Source of the DNA: Rhypophila decipiens
Taxonomy: Eukaryota; Ascomycota; Sordariomycetes; Sordariales; Naviculisporaceae
Reading direction: 5' to 3'
Assembly (NCBI GenBank): GCA_033297075.1
Contig: MU858088.1
Span: 124,001 to 188,000, forward strand
DNA: 64,000 nucleotides
Of this stretch, positions 34,461 to 47,000 are shown in pieces. The position numbers and the translations under genes are program-made. How positions within the stretch are numbered: position 1 is the stretch's first letter; the number at the start of each line of letters is the position of its first letter. Below the pieces are notes generated by a model. The model did no database searches and was not told the origin of the DNA. It worked only from the letters and a program-made list of their open reading frames with translations.

Positions 34461-36264
34461 TCATCAATCGTGTTCTGTCTCGTCAGATATCAACGTATTT
34501 GGTTTGTGTGGCTCCTGTCGTCGTGGTCGTCGTCCCAAAGCGCGACGTCGTCGACAGACGTCTGGCCAGGTGTGGTGGCTGGGAGTTAAAGCGTGCAAAT
34601 TCTCCGCACAGGCGCGTTGTCAGATGGGCTTGGCTCAGCTCATATATTCCAAAACGACAACCCAATGCGGCTAGGCGGCACAGTGCCAACGTCGTAACAT
34701 GCAGCCAGGGGGGCGTTTCCCACTGCTGCCAGGCCTAGCCAGGCTGTACAGGCTTCCTAGGCACTAACGAAACGAACTGCCCCATCTCCAGCCAATAGTT
34801 GGCCATTCTGCCTAATCAGGTCCTAGAACGGATGGTCACAGGCGGGTATAACATGACAGCGGTTCAGGGGTCAGCTATCGCCGAGGAGCATGGCGTTTGT
34901 CTTCACTCACCAACGACATCACCGAGACAGACCTTAAATTCTACGATAGACGGGGATCAGCTGCATGTCGGGAGTCGTTACGGATACATGAAGAAGAACC
35001 CAAGGAGCAATCAGACATTCAGGCCCGCAAAGGATTGCAATATGGTCTTGCGGCTCTTGCCTGACACCCACCATACACCCACAGCCACTTCCTCGCTTAT
35101 GCGGACGGCAAGCTGCAGGAACACAAGTTCAACACTGTGTTGGATGAGCTCGGAATTTCCCCTCACACTGTTTCAACTTCCGACGACCAAACATACTCTT
35201 GTAGCATCTGGATCGACCACAAGGAGACTTCAATTTCACACTTCGGTTCTCTACTTCAAGGAGCTGAACAATATCGACCACATGATGGGCCGTTATCAGA
35301 GGCAGTGACTGTTCAAGAACCAGAAATCGATTCCCGGATATGGTACTCCGGCACCCAATTCAGCGTCTTTTTCAGAGGTTGGACACCAAACCCGTCATGT
35401 TTGACCAACAAGCAAGATCCTGTCTTTGGCTTCTGTGCAGGTATTGAGGTCAACTGTTGATCGTTATCCTTAACCGCTTTGTCCTTTCATCCGATCTCAG
35501 AATCAAAAGTTCCCATCGCCAGCTCATCCTCTTCACACACCGCCCACAAACGCAGTCATTGCTGGGAAAGGAGCAGCGAGAACCTCGCGCTCAGAGCGAT
35601 GCTGGCCTATGTGCTTCCTGTGTTGGTTATTTCCCAGGCAGAAACAATGTATCTGGGAGTCGAACTTCGAGCCAACATCAGACATGGCTATCGTGGCTGG
35701 GGAAAGGCTCGCTGCGGCGGCAGCGACCACCGGCGCAGGTGAATTTTCATTGCCACCTTGCAGAGGGCGTCATCAACCTCGCCACGGCTCGGGCTACAGC
35801 ACGTGAACATCTGTCGGCCGCAAAGAGCCGTGATGGCGAGGAGCTGGATATTCCGCTCAAGTTCAAAAAGAGCTTCAACTTTCGGGCCCCACTGGGCGAT
35901 TTGTGGTGTTGTGGTGTTGTGTACAAGGGGCAGAGACGTAATCAACGAAAGCTGATGACTTGCGCTTACTGGAATGGCCATTGGGAATGCCGACGACAGG
36001 CTTCCTCCTCCAACAGTGAGCGAAAAATCCGACTCGTTCAGAGAAAGGTGAAGTGATTCCGCTTCGGTCAGAGAGCGATGTAACTGAGCAGAAAGAGGAG
36101 GTGTGGCTGGCTCAGGAGTGCGAAGGTCATTAATTTCTGGATGGTGAAGAGGCTTGAAGCCAGGCCTTCAAAGCTCCAGCAGGTCAGACGGAGGTTCTTC
36201 AAGGTCCTCAAATCTACCCTGTGTCGTATCACGGCTTCGACAGGCCGGTAGAACCTGTCGTCGG
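34461..36264. other. Gene-poor flank with traces of decayed coding sequence
   Basis: 34461-34800 is the promoter of the membrane-protein gene. Beyond it lie coding-like but frame-broken stretches (one listed at 34850-35460; another at about 35600-36050). No intact gene can be supported. Confidence 0.4.
34850..35460 (+). pseudogene. Possible decayed gene, family not recognised
   Basis: A coding-like stretch reads ITETDLKFYDRRG and later KGLQYGLAALA, then stops at about 35071. A second frame from about 35085 (HSHFLAYADGKLQEHKF) stays open to a stop at 35458-35460 with four spaced cysteines near its end. The two frames sit end to end, consistent with one frameshift or with a very short unrecognised intron. 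I recognise no domain. It could be an eroded gene or chance; codon pattern and position in a graveyard region favour decay. Confidence 0.3.
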
Positions 36265-36833
36265 CCGGACTGACACAGCATCCAGTACTCCGAGCAGGGA
36301 GTCTGCCAGCAGAAGGGAGAGCTCATTGGCCAGCTCACCAATGGAATCCTGACCGATGCCAGAACCGCACTGGCTATATCGCTTCAAACTTCCAGTTGCA
36401 GTTCGACGCCCCTCCTCAGGCCGGAGCTATGTACACTGGCGGCTTCTCTCACTGTCCGAACGGAACACTCGCGCTTGGCACCACGACAATCTTCTACCAC
36501 TGCCGTTGGGGAGGATTCTATAACCTCTATGACCGCTGGTGCGTCCTCTTTACTTCCGCCCGCAACTCTACGATCTCGTTGCGAAGCCTTGCAAGCTCTG
36601 CGGCGAGATTGGCGGTGCGATCCATAAGCATACGGCTGAAGGTCAAGCTAAAAGCTTTCCTCCCACTTTCAGCTCCAGTTCGACGCCCCTCCTCAGGCCG
36701 GAGCTATCTACACTGGCGGCTTCTCTCATTGTCTGAACGGAACGCTGGCGGTTGGAGCAACCGCAATCTTCGACCAGTGTCATTCTGGAGGCTTCTGCAA
36801 CCTCGACAACCGCTGGTGGGACCTTCTGCGGGA
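36265..36833 (+). pseudogene. PIR-type cell-wall protein relic with duplicated wall-binding module
   Basis: Two copies of the same module occur in tandem. Copy 1 (about 36275-36540) reads QLTNGILTDA, a one-base frameshift, then [22 protein letters not shown] followed by [16 protein letters not shown] and FYNLYDRW. Copy 2 (36667-36830) reads [18 protein letters not shown] then [12 protein letters not shown]. The [28 protein letters not shown] and FYNLYDR pattern is that of the C-terminal domain of fungal PIR/covalently-linked wall proteins (family knowledge). Between the copies a [13 protein letters not shown] stretch resembles the Gln-containing PIR repeat, whose Gln forms the ester link to beta-1,3-glucan. 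No start codon or signal peptide was found, and the frame is broken at about 36359, so I call it a pseudogene. Confidence 0.75.
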
Positions 36834-36959
36834 GATTAAGCGTCTCTACCAGCTGGTCATGAGCTTGGGACTGGATCCTCGGCAGCTAAGCCCTGACAGG
36901 ACTACAAGACCGCCGGTGCCGCAAACGATCCAGAACACGTTTCCAATCCCACCGAGGTA

Positions 36960-37245
36960 AACCTCCAGCACGAGCTGGCCGGCTTTACCCGAGACCGAAA
37001 GGTGCTGCAGGACCAACTGGTCGCAGTCCTGCTTGCAGGCCGTCACACCACCGCCGTATCAGTTGAGCCTGGACCACGAGAACTGGCTAGCTGCGACGCC
37101 CGAATTCTTCAGAGCAGTCGAGTGTGTCAAGAGACTCCGTGCCGAGATCCTCTCGATTATCGGCCCAGATCGCGCCCCAATATATGACGATCTTAAAAGC
37201 ATGAAGTAGCTGTAGAACGTAATGAACGAGACTCTGCGCCTGTAT
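36960..37245 (+). pseudogene. Cytochrome P450 relic, second copy
   Basis: Reads LQHELAGFTRDRKVLQDQLV then AVLLAGRHTTA, the I-helix oxygen-binding motif (usually AGRDTTA; here Asp is His). An unrelated-looking stretch of about 70 bases follows where LSWVIYELARHPE is expected. After a frame change it reads ECVKRLRAEILSIIGPDRAP then IYDDLKSMK, two in-frame stops, and NVMNETLRLYP, which is the K-helix with its ExxR (ETLR). It stops at the minisatellite, with no haem loop. Motifs point to the CYP52-like clade. About 24 bases over VKRLRA are near identical to the relic at 17.65 kb, so both may stem from one recent ancestor. Confidence 0.8.
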
Positions 37246-37278
37246 CCTAGGGGAAGACTTTGAGTGTCTGTATGATGT

Positions 37279-37403
37279 GGTGTATTGATAGGGTGTATTG
37301 ATGTGGTGTATTGATAGGGTGTATTGATAGGGTGTATTGATAGGGTGTATTGATAGGGTGTATTGATAGGGTGTATTGATAGGGTGTATTGATAGGGTGT
37401 ATG
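37279..37403. repeat. 13-bp minisatellite
   Basis: About nine to ten tandem units of GGGTGTATTGATA, with one variant unit carrying GTGG near 37312. It begins roughly 30 bases after the P450 relic ends. Confidence 0.9.
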
Positions 37404-39483
37404 ATATAATGTATGAGATGATTGGTATGATAATGTGATGGCCGTGACATGTACATCTTGAAGCCCCCAGCTGTCGAGTCGTCATTCTGTCAATAGTATT
37501 TTGCATCACTAGTTTGTATTGTTTCTCAAATTTCCAGTTCTTGAGTCCCTGTTGAATGAATCCGTACAACTGACTGGCCTGCCCAAAACCACATGGACCT
37601 GTCCGTGTCCCATGGTCTCAACAGTGTCTTTGGTAGAGTTCTCAACATTCTAAGAATCCCCAAGACTGAAGGAGGAGCTCAGGAAGGATGCCATGCCGCA
37701 CAAAAACCCACATGATTCTGCTGTGGTGTTGAAGAGATGTGGTGCATGGATTTCCATCCCGTTGCAAGTTTGGTGATCATGAAAAGTCCAAAGTGATTGG
37801 AACAGGGAATGGGTCGTGCAAGAATGACGGTGATGTCCGTGACAGGCTGTTAACCATCGCCAACCACCTCGACATCGTGGTAATCAAGATGATGGGATTA
37901 TGTGTGATAGCTTCAAGAAACCTGGCAAACTTGTTCCGAGTATGAGGGCTAACATCAAATGGCAGTTGGCAACATACCCTACCTACCTCCCTGATGGGAC
38001 GTGGCTGTTGAGCTATCCTTGTGGCTGAGCGGGCGAGAATACTTCTACAGCACGTACACACGAGTCCATTCAGAAACCATCTGGTGATGTGTGATTATAG
38101 CTCAGTCAATAGAATACGTTGGCCTATGGTATCTTCTCGCAATGGGAACATTCTAAGCCAGTTCAACGGAACACATCATGTGTGGTTTAACTCCGTAAAC
38201 AGTGCAGTACTTTCCAACGCATGTGGTATAATCTGGGGATATCTGAAAAAGCAATTCCTCAAAGTAAAACCCAAAGTCTGCTGCTAGAAGTGAAAAAGAA
38301 CCATCTCTGCTGGTAAAATAATAATCAACGCCTGCCATCATTCCTGTTCATCATTCTCCTCATGCAAGACCGAGATTGAAAGACTTGTCGGCTCCCTAGC
38401 AGCTGGTTGCGTAGTGCTTTTAACGAGAAAACGCATTTTCCTTGAATACTCCAGACCTTGATTGTATGCGTAGACACTCTCATTGAGTAGCGCCGGCTTT
38501 TGGAACCAGAACACCAGAAACAGCAAGGTACCTGAGAGAAGTAGGGATCGAATATTAAATCACGGATGATAAAGCAAAAGAAAGCACCGATGAACGCACA
38601 AAGAAATAACTAAAAGTAACGAAATAACGAGATAGCCCAGACAAAAACAAAAGGGAGAAAAGTAATGCGAATGAATGTCATTGCCCTTGTGCATACCATC
38701 CCGCCCTAAAAGGTAATAATCTGTAAATGGGCTTCTCCCAAATTCTCAAGACCAAGCAGCAGTGAAGAAGCCCGAGTTACAACCAGCGTCGATCGGTGTT
38801 CGGAGGTTCCCAGCCTGGTGTAAAGAAATGAATATCGCTGGTGAAGTGAGTTCGCGTGCTTTTGTTGCGAGTATACTTCCCCCTCAAGAAACATGTTGTA
38901 ATTGTTGAGGATCGCCCGGAGAGTATAACGACATCTATGCAGGGCGGAGCCGGCAATAGACAGGCTCTGCGCATCTGTAAAAAACAAAAAGTTTTCCCTA
39001 GAGAAAGAGTTGAAATAGGAAAAGACGAAATCAGTGAAGGTGAAATTCTCGAGCAATCCATTCATCCATTTTCCGATCCTCATGTCCCACTCGTCTCCTG
39101 GTTAGAGAGTTTATATCATGCGGAAAGAAGTTGTTGCGCTAAATAGACGAAGCTGGACAGAAAACTCGAAACCAACCAAGGGACGCCGAAGCAATGCCAG
39201 ACGGGACAAAGCAGGTTGTTGCGCAATCATCAAGATGAAGACCGAGAGAAAGGAATCGTTCCGGGCAGTGGAAGGTGTCGGAGGTCGGCTTAAGAAAAGG
39301 AAAGTTGTCGTCGAGACGCTTTTAGTTCGTCCATGACGCCACCAACGCCGTGCGATGATCGTATCGAGAAAACAGCCGAACGTTTACTAGATAATGTTAG
39401 TCTGGGAACGGTGGGATTTATGGTGCTGATGATGCTGGAAGACGCCAAGGAAAGTAAAGCCATGCATCATCCATCCACCATAC
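37404..39483. other. Intergenic; 3' side of the RNA-binding protein gene
   Basis: No gene seen. The first part is AT-rich; 38700-39483 lies downstream of the RRM gene and may hold its 3' UTR. Confidence 0.45.
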
Positions 39484-41016
39484 TCATGGAGGATTGGCTC
39501 TATGACGAGTATTCTTGGACTCATGGGAGACAATGGAAGATAATAACTTTGTGCGCCGAGGAAAGACGGGAGCGGGAGAAAGTGGTGGGGCAGCACCGAC
39601 CTGCATAGCTCCAGGGGGAGGGCCCTGGGCAGGGTTAGCACCAAAGTGCTGGGGACCATAGGGACCAGCTGGGGCACCCGGATGAGGAGGCATGGCTGTG
39701 CCCATATAGTGAGGTGGGGGAGGTGCGGGACGATAGGGTGTACCGACTCCTGAATTGTTCTGGGACCGGCCCCAAGAAAGGCGGACCCGCGAGTTACCAA
39801 TAGGGTATCCCTGCATCTGATTGATGGCCATCTCTGCCGCGTGACGGTGGACGAACTGGACAAAACCGCAGCCCTTGCCAGGCGGTATCTTGACATAGGT
39901 GATCTCGCCGAAGCCCTGGAAGAACGAGCGAAGCTCATCCTCGGTGACATAGCCCGAAAGACCACCGACGAAGACGGTCGTGTTGTTTGGATCGGTGAAC
40001 TGATTCATGGGCTGCATCGGGTTGTAGGCCGGCTGGTTGAAGAACTGAGGCATGCCCCAGCCCACCGGGGGGGGAGCGGCATGGCCGGGCACGGGCGGTG
40101 CGATCTGGTTGGGGCCGCCGTTATGTCCGTGTCCGTACTGGTGACTTCTGCCTCAAGAGGTCAGTACCGTACGCAATAAGAAGTATGCACGAGACAACTG
40201 ACCTGGTCTTAGGAGTCGCAGTAGAGATGCGCATTGGACGGTTGCCGCAGTAGACACCTTGCATCTCAACCAGAGCACGCTGCTGGTCCGTCTCGTCGCT
40301 GAAACGCACAAACCCGTAGCCGCGCGATTGGCCAGTCATGGCATCGGTCATGATCTTGGCAGACTTGCAAGATGGGAAGCGAGACTGGAACAGGGACACC
40401 AGAACAAACTCGTTGACCTCAGGACCGAGATCACCGACGAAGATGCTATACTCGGGGCCGCGGTCGTCGCTAGCAAAGACGTCAGTTATTGCCAACCAGA
40501 GCGGGTTAGATTCAAGACTTACCGGCGATCAACCAAGCCACCGCCCGAAGCCCAATTAAGCTTGAAGACACGGGCCGAGTTGGGCACCGGAGTACCGTTG
40601 AGAGTCAAAGCCTTACTCGCTCCCTCGGGGGTGTTAAACTCAATGAAGCAGTAGCCGGCGTTTCTAGACGACGATTAGTACACACACAAAACCAACCAGA
40701 ATATGTTGTAGTCTCGTACCCGGAATTACGGTCTCGGATGACCTTGACCTGAACAGGCTCGGCGAGGACGGTGTTGAAGATGTTCTTGATGAAGTTTTCA
40801 TCCATCCAGCCTTCCATTTCACCCATCCTGCGCACGAATTTAGTACCCCAGACAAACAATGCTTTTCTGGCTGGTCTGATCTTACCACAGGGTCTTGGCG
40901 GCCTCGTTCGACGAGGGCATAGGGGCCGGAGGAGGGAAGTTTCCGTCGTTGGATCCGTTCATGTTCGGGCCAGCATTAGCGGCGCCGGGAGGTCCCTGGG
41001 GAGGATATTCGGACAT
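39484..41016 (-). CDS. Three-RRM RNA-binding protein, Nam8/Csx1/TIA-1 type
   Basis: Five exons on the minus strand: 41016-40886, 40827-40720, 40663-40523, 40469-40203 and 40147-39484, giving 436 residues. All four introns are 53-58 bp with GT-AG ends, and each join restores domain sequence. A Pro/Asn-rich N-tail precedes RRM1 (about 41-125; RNP-like GYCFIEF, with the WMGEMEGWMDE start typical of this family). RRM2 is at about 134-215 (IFVGDL, RGYGFVRF) and RRM3 at about 272-345 (VFVGGL, GCGFVQF). A Pro/Gly-rich tail follows. Relatives bind U-rich RNA and act in splicing (Nam8, U1 snRNP) or mRNA stability under stress (Csx1); which role applies is not decidable here. The last 40 residues after GAMQVG are less conserved-looking, and an extra 3' intron cannot be excluded. 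The upstream region to about 43.2 kb is pyrimidine-rich on this strand, suggesting a long leader. Confidence 0.93.
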
Positions 41017-44000
41017 CGTGACTAAAGAGGGATGTTAGCAAATCGGCCGAGAAGATCATGGTCAGGTCTTGGTAAGTGGGAGAAATTAAATAGGTGGGAG
41101 AAGACCAGGAAAATTTGGACGAGTGGAGAACGTCAAGTCCGGCAATGGGGTGGTGGCTGCATTGAGGCTTGCACATCAAATCTTTGATATGCTGGTGCCT
41201 GACATGCAGATGTTGCCGAAACTCAACTTCGGATATGGACAACTTACAAAAGCTTGGGGATGTCGGAGGGAATTGGAGCGAAAATGGGCCTGGTAGCAAG
41301 AGTGTCAGTCCATGATATATCATGCAAAAAATAACTCTTGGCAACGATGAGCGCAAGGGGTGTCGGGTCGAACGTGGGTGGGGCGGGCTGCTCGGAAATG
41401 AATCACCACGAGTGATCACAGTTCAGATGGTTCGTCTGGGCTTTTGCCACATCGCTGGCCACGCTGTATTCACTCCTTGAAGCAGTGTGCCCGGGAAGAT
41501 AACCGTGCCTTGGGTTGAGATGGAAGGGAACTCACAGTGCTGATATTCTCAGCGGAGTGACTGAAAGAAGTCGGGAATTAAGAGGCAAATGAATCAAGGT
41601 ACAATTCGTGCCGCCCCAAGTAACTGAAAGATCCGCTCAAGATTTTACTGGACGAAAGCTGCAATGAGATTTGATCTGTGCGAAGTGATGTGTTAGCTAG
41701 TTGTTCTCGAAACACTCATGACAATATGATGATGTGGTTGGTGTCCCGCATTCGTAGCTCCACAGGTTGCTCAGGCTTGAATCCAGGCGAGCATGTGCAC
41801 CTGGTCCGTCTGGCTTCTAGCAATGCGCTCGAGACTATATCACTGGTTTCCTGGAAGTCTGTTCAAATCCGTCGTGTGGTCCAATCTTAGATCATCACCA
41901 CTTTCTTTGCATCCGCCCCGCCTCTTGCAAGGCAGATTGGAAGAGACGGACGAAATCTCGAAAGTGTAATCCGCTCCTAGTCCGCCATGCCGAAGCTATC
42001 CTTCGTCCTCGACTTATCGCGACCCTTCAACTCGACGTTGAAGGTACGGGGCCGAAGGTGGAATCGGACGTGGAACGTATGCCTCTCGTGCCAGAAGTAG
42101 CCGCGGTAGGCGCATTGAATTGCGAAACGTACATGGCGAGCTCAACCTTGGCAACAAGTTGGGCTCGCCGTGTCCGAGTCACTAGCCAAGGGCCCGCGCA
42201 GTTCCAAAAGACCCATTCCAAGAGATCATCTCTAACAAACAAAGACTGCACCGACCGGTGTTCAGCGAGCTCAAGCAATTCTCGGCCCAGAACAGTCCCC
42301 AAAGACACTTATTCCAGAGATTGGTGGTTTTTGTCGAAGGGCTTGCTCTAGTCGTCTTGGATGCACGTATCGGTCACGCTGACTGGTTGCGACGATAATT
42401 GTGGCGGAGCGCAAAGTGGGACGCCGGGAGGTTAGAGCTAGAGAGGCGCCCGGGAAGGTCGCTGGGCATGAACGGACTTCGGTATGATGGGATCGTTGCG
42501 CCGGCAATCCCCAGGGCATAGGACGGCGTGCAACTGGTTGGCAAAGGGCGGTCGCTTCGAGAAGCCTTAGATCCGAAGGAGCCGCGGACACGTTGTGGAC
42601 AAACGGAGGATCTCGATCACAGATCCGTAACGAATGCCTCTCGTTCATTCATAATGGTGTGTGAAAGTGATGGGGTGGGCGTCGAAGTATTGATGCCGGG
42701 AAGAGCAAGCAAGGGGAAGCAAAACCTACCGTGTTGAGAAGGGCACCGGCCTGAAGGTATCCCTTTCCACTTCCGGAGCGATCAAACCACGACGAAAGCA
42801 GGCGAAGACTGAAGGTACGAAGGCTTGGACGTCGAGTCGAAGATGCGATTGCTTGTTGGACTGTGCGAAAGAAGTAGACGACAAACGCACGAGGGTTGCG
42901 CGCAAAGCAGGCGAAAGCTTTGGACTTGAGAGTGACGTCGAACACGGGACGTTGAACTCGTAAAACGGACTCGAAGAAGGGTAAGAGGAGGGGGTATTCC
43001 GGAAAACGAAGCAAACTGAAGTGCGACGACAGGCAAAACGCGCAAAAGTATGCTTGTGCGAAAATGTCAGGCAGACGAGATTACCTATCGGAAAGAGTGA
43101 GAGGAAAAAGCAGAAGCACAAAAGCGTGCGGGAGCGGAGGGGGCGAAGAGAAGAAAAAGAGAACGCGAAGAGTGAGGTGGAGTGTGCGAAAGGTAACGAG
43201 GCAGAAGGAAAGGTAAAATTCTCACAAAAAACTGGGAAAGCGCCGAGGGCCTGGGATGATGGACAGTGAGCAGTGCAGGCGTCAGTGCATTCACTCCAGT
43301 GGCCCTTGGTTGGGTGGGCCTCGGTGGGCTGGTGGGGAAAGCCCAGCCAAAAACCAGCCGGCCCCGCGCAATCGAACTGTAAGTACAGTATCCCCGGTCA
43401 CGAGAACAGTGCTAGGGCTGCGTGTCAGGCACTAAAAACAGCCCTGAGCAGATGCACGCCTGGTGCATTTCTTCCATTTCATGCCCTCACACGAAATGGC
43501 GATGCAGCAATTCACAAGATAAGCAGAAGCAAGATAATTCCGATTTCACGAGGAGAAGGCATGTGCAATTGCATTATTGCATGTGTTGGTCTTGCCATGT
43601 TGCGGGTTTTCTTTTCTTTTCCTTGATTTACATGAGCGAGGAAAACATGTCGCATGCTTTTGGCTCAAGGGAGACTACACGTGTATAAGCCTTTCGCTCG
43701 CAGCCAGAAAACCCACCACGCATACGATTGAGCAAAGCTAAAAAACAGGCCGACGACAACCTTAAACGTCCATGTTGAGAGTTGGCCGATCTGAGCATTT
43801 CTTGGGGCCGGCAAACACTCAGACCGAACCGTTTATCCGTATGCTTTGCGATTCTCTTTCCTCGGTTGTCACCGGGCTTTGTCAACGCCCTATCGTCCAC
43901 CTTTGTCTCACCCGTTTAGCGGCCGCCATAAAGCTCGATGGCCTCACTTGTTGGGGGTGATTTTTACATTTACAAAAACTTACGTGTGAGATTTAGGTAC

Positions 44001-47000
44001 TTGATCTGGTACAGGATTGGATCTCGAAAGGGAGCTGAGAAGCTCATGAAGCACTTCCATATCTCGAATTCCAAAGTGTGTACAGGTTAAATGTCACCAC
44101 CTTCAAAATCTCTTTTGATACCATGTATCGGTACAGTACCTGGTGAGTACACTACACCTCATAGACCGCAAAGTACATTCTCAAGGAGTGTGATTAGGGA
44201 GATACTGTACAACGAGTGAAGCGGTGCGCGGTGCTGGAAATGCGAGGCAAGTCATCCCAAACAATACCTTGCCTTGCTAGGCGCGTTAACAGTGCTCGCC
44301 GGGGCTCACGCCCAAGCGAGTTAAAGAACAGGCCATCTAACATACGACTATTTCCTCATGTGCGTAGTTTTGGTCTTCAGCTCACTGCAGCTTCTCATCC
44401 ATCTGTAGAGCCTGGAATCTCTCTGGGATATCGCTGAGTTTTTGTTTCGTTTCAACTGTTCATGCCCGCCGTTGGGTAGTACTGGTCAACAATCCGCTTC
44501 TCCAGTCCGGGCCGGAGAAAACGGGCGTCAGGGTTTCGTCTCAACTCGAAAGGACTCATCAATGCTTGTTCGACGGGCATAATCCCAGGGCTAGTCTTGA
44601 TATTAAGGCACATATTGCACTCGATTGCAATGCATTGATAGTGCACGGGCAAAGAGACCAAGTGCGGTCGGTGACTTTGTGGCTGATCATCGACATTGTA
44701 ACCTTCCCCAGATCCGGGCAAGTGTCATTTTGGGGTGATTGATCCCTTGCATTAACTACCGTACCAGTGTACCGATACCAGGGGAGTCGGCCGAAGGGAG
44801 AGAGAAGACAGTGAACAAGCCGAGACAACTTACACAAATTTACAGTATATCGGGGTTTCTTCTTTTTTTCCACCAGATTGTGGAAGGTCGGGAAGCTCGG
44901 TAGGGAGGGATGTCAGGTTACGTTAGCAACCGAAGCTTCCAGGATCATGGACGTGAGGGACCCAAGCTAGAAAGCTGGAAGCTCACGATCAGTCTCCACA
45001 GCGGGTCTCCCTTTTTTTCTTCTAGCAGAGCTCCCGGGATCCAGGGGTAGGAGTCAGAAGAGATGCACTCAATGCCGAAGTTGAACACGCGTCGCTGCAG
45101 CGGTATCCCGGCCACGAACCAAAGACGCAAAAACACCAACAACAAAAACTGTTCAAACCCTAACACTCCGTAATCGACAAAAGAACGAAAACCCGCTATG
45201 GACGAGCTCACGGGACTCGTCAGTTCTCAAGGCCAGGTACCCGGTGACATCAAACAAACAAATGCAGCTTCCGATGCAAGCCAAAAGCCCCCATCTTTGC
45301 GCTCAATTACCTGCATTAGGTCCGATGCATCGGGCGAATCAGGGACGCTCGCCGCCCTCAGCGGACGAGATTCGGCCAGGTCCCGCTTCGCAAGTCCATA
45401 TTCATACACAAATTTACAAGCGGCGTTTCGGGCTCGGAATGGAGCCAAGTCCCTGACTGCTTGACGCAGCGGATGCGGTATCCCACAAATGCCGACATCG
45501 TGTTTTTCTTACACTACAGCCCGATCTCAAGCCTCAAGTTTGAGCAGTGAAGCTCTCATCACTGCCCCGCACATTGTACTAACCTCCATCGGGCGTGGGT
45601 ACCTCACGCCACACGTGGGATCGACACGATCCCTGTCGCCTCCCTGGCTACTTTTTTAACGGCCTTCGGCCATTCACTTTTGTTTTTCTTCGGGAGCCAC
45701 GCCAAGCCTCATGTCGCTGCTCTCAACGGAAAGGTCTCGGGAACGAAATAGTTCAACAACCCTCTTATCAGGAAGTCGACAATAAACGATGCAATGGTGC
45801 GAAGAATAACCTCGCAAAAAAGCCCTGGTGGGGCCGTCGGTGCGGAAAAGCCCTCATGCTCCTCTTCTCCATGAGTCAGCCCTGATTGTGATGGGGTCAT
45901 GGATTCCCACAACCCACGAAGTTTAGTCCTGTACTCCGTAGTACCTCACAAGAAGGGCGTGGCTGTATGAAGGGGATTCATCCTTGATCCCTACCGTGAT
46001 ACCATACTCCATACAAAAAGTAGCACAATACACACATCACCGTGTAGGTGTCGTAACCACATCCCCATCGGCTTGGCTTGCGCGCGTAAGTTTGTCTCCA
46101 TTGCAAACATTTGGTATAAAACACAGAATCCCATACATGGTGTATATGCTGGATATTTGTTCTTCAAGGGTCTTGGCTTTAACGGCATTGGGGTTAAAGG
46201 AGCTTAAGGAGTGTCGGTTCGTTGCCGCAATCCTTCACAGCTACGGTCAGTAGTACAATGCCGAGAGATATCCATATGCTCCATATCATTCACCAGAGAT
46301 CACCCATTGCACTCGTACAAGTTTAAGATGTTGCAGCAGTACCAGTCTTTGACATATTGTCCAAGGTATACATGAGAGTTTGCTCAAAGCTCAAACTTTG
46401 CTCCGGAGACATCTTCCTGATTTCGAAAGCAATCATCACACAAACTCGATAGCATGAACTTCGAGTCTGGCCTCTCAACGGAACAAACATCTTAGACTTC
46501 TCAGGGGACTACCGCATCATCTATAGCCGATAATGTTTGCCGACCGGCTTTCACGATGAACCCCAATTAGGTTACAGTTGCAGTAGTGTACCATACTTTC
46601 CTGTTTCAGCCATCTCCTTACGCGCATTGTTCGGGTTGATCTCGACTGCTGCCCTACCGGTTAGGATGATATAGACCGCCGGCAATGATCTGATTCATTG
46701 TAGACTGCACCAAGACCAAGTATAAACGCGACCACGAGATTGATATTGCATCAGAGTTACTCAGAGACAGCTCATTTTTGATGTATAGTGGATACGGGAT
46801 TCCAAGGTATAGCCCATCGGAGGTTTTCTCCTTCCGGTTCTTTTCAAGAAGTCACATTAGATTGGAGGATGTATCATGGGCTGTACAGAGCACTTTTCTC
46901 ATTGTCCTCTAAACCAACCTTTGAACCAGGTTGAACTCACTGGGTCATCGACTCATCGGTCCCAAGTTTCCAACGCCTCCTGTAACCGCCCTATCGAGAA

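Noticed and set aside
35457..36056. 199-codon open frame on the plus strand
   Set aside because: No domain or start context. Parts look coding in different frames, so at most a relic; no family could be named.
39387..39965. 192-codon open frame antisense-phase over the RRM protein tail
   Set aside because: Shadow of the last exon of the three-RRM gene in another frame of the same strand.
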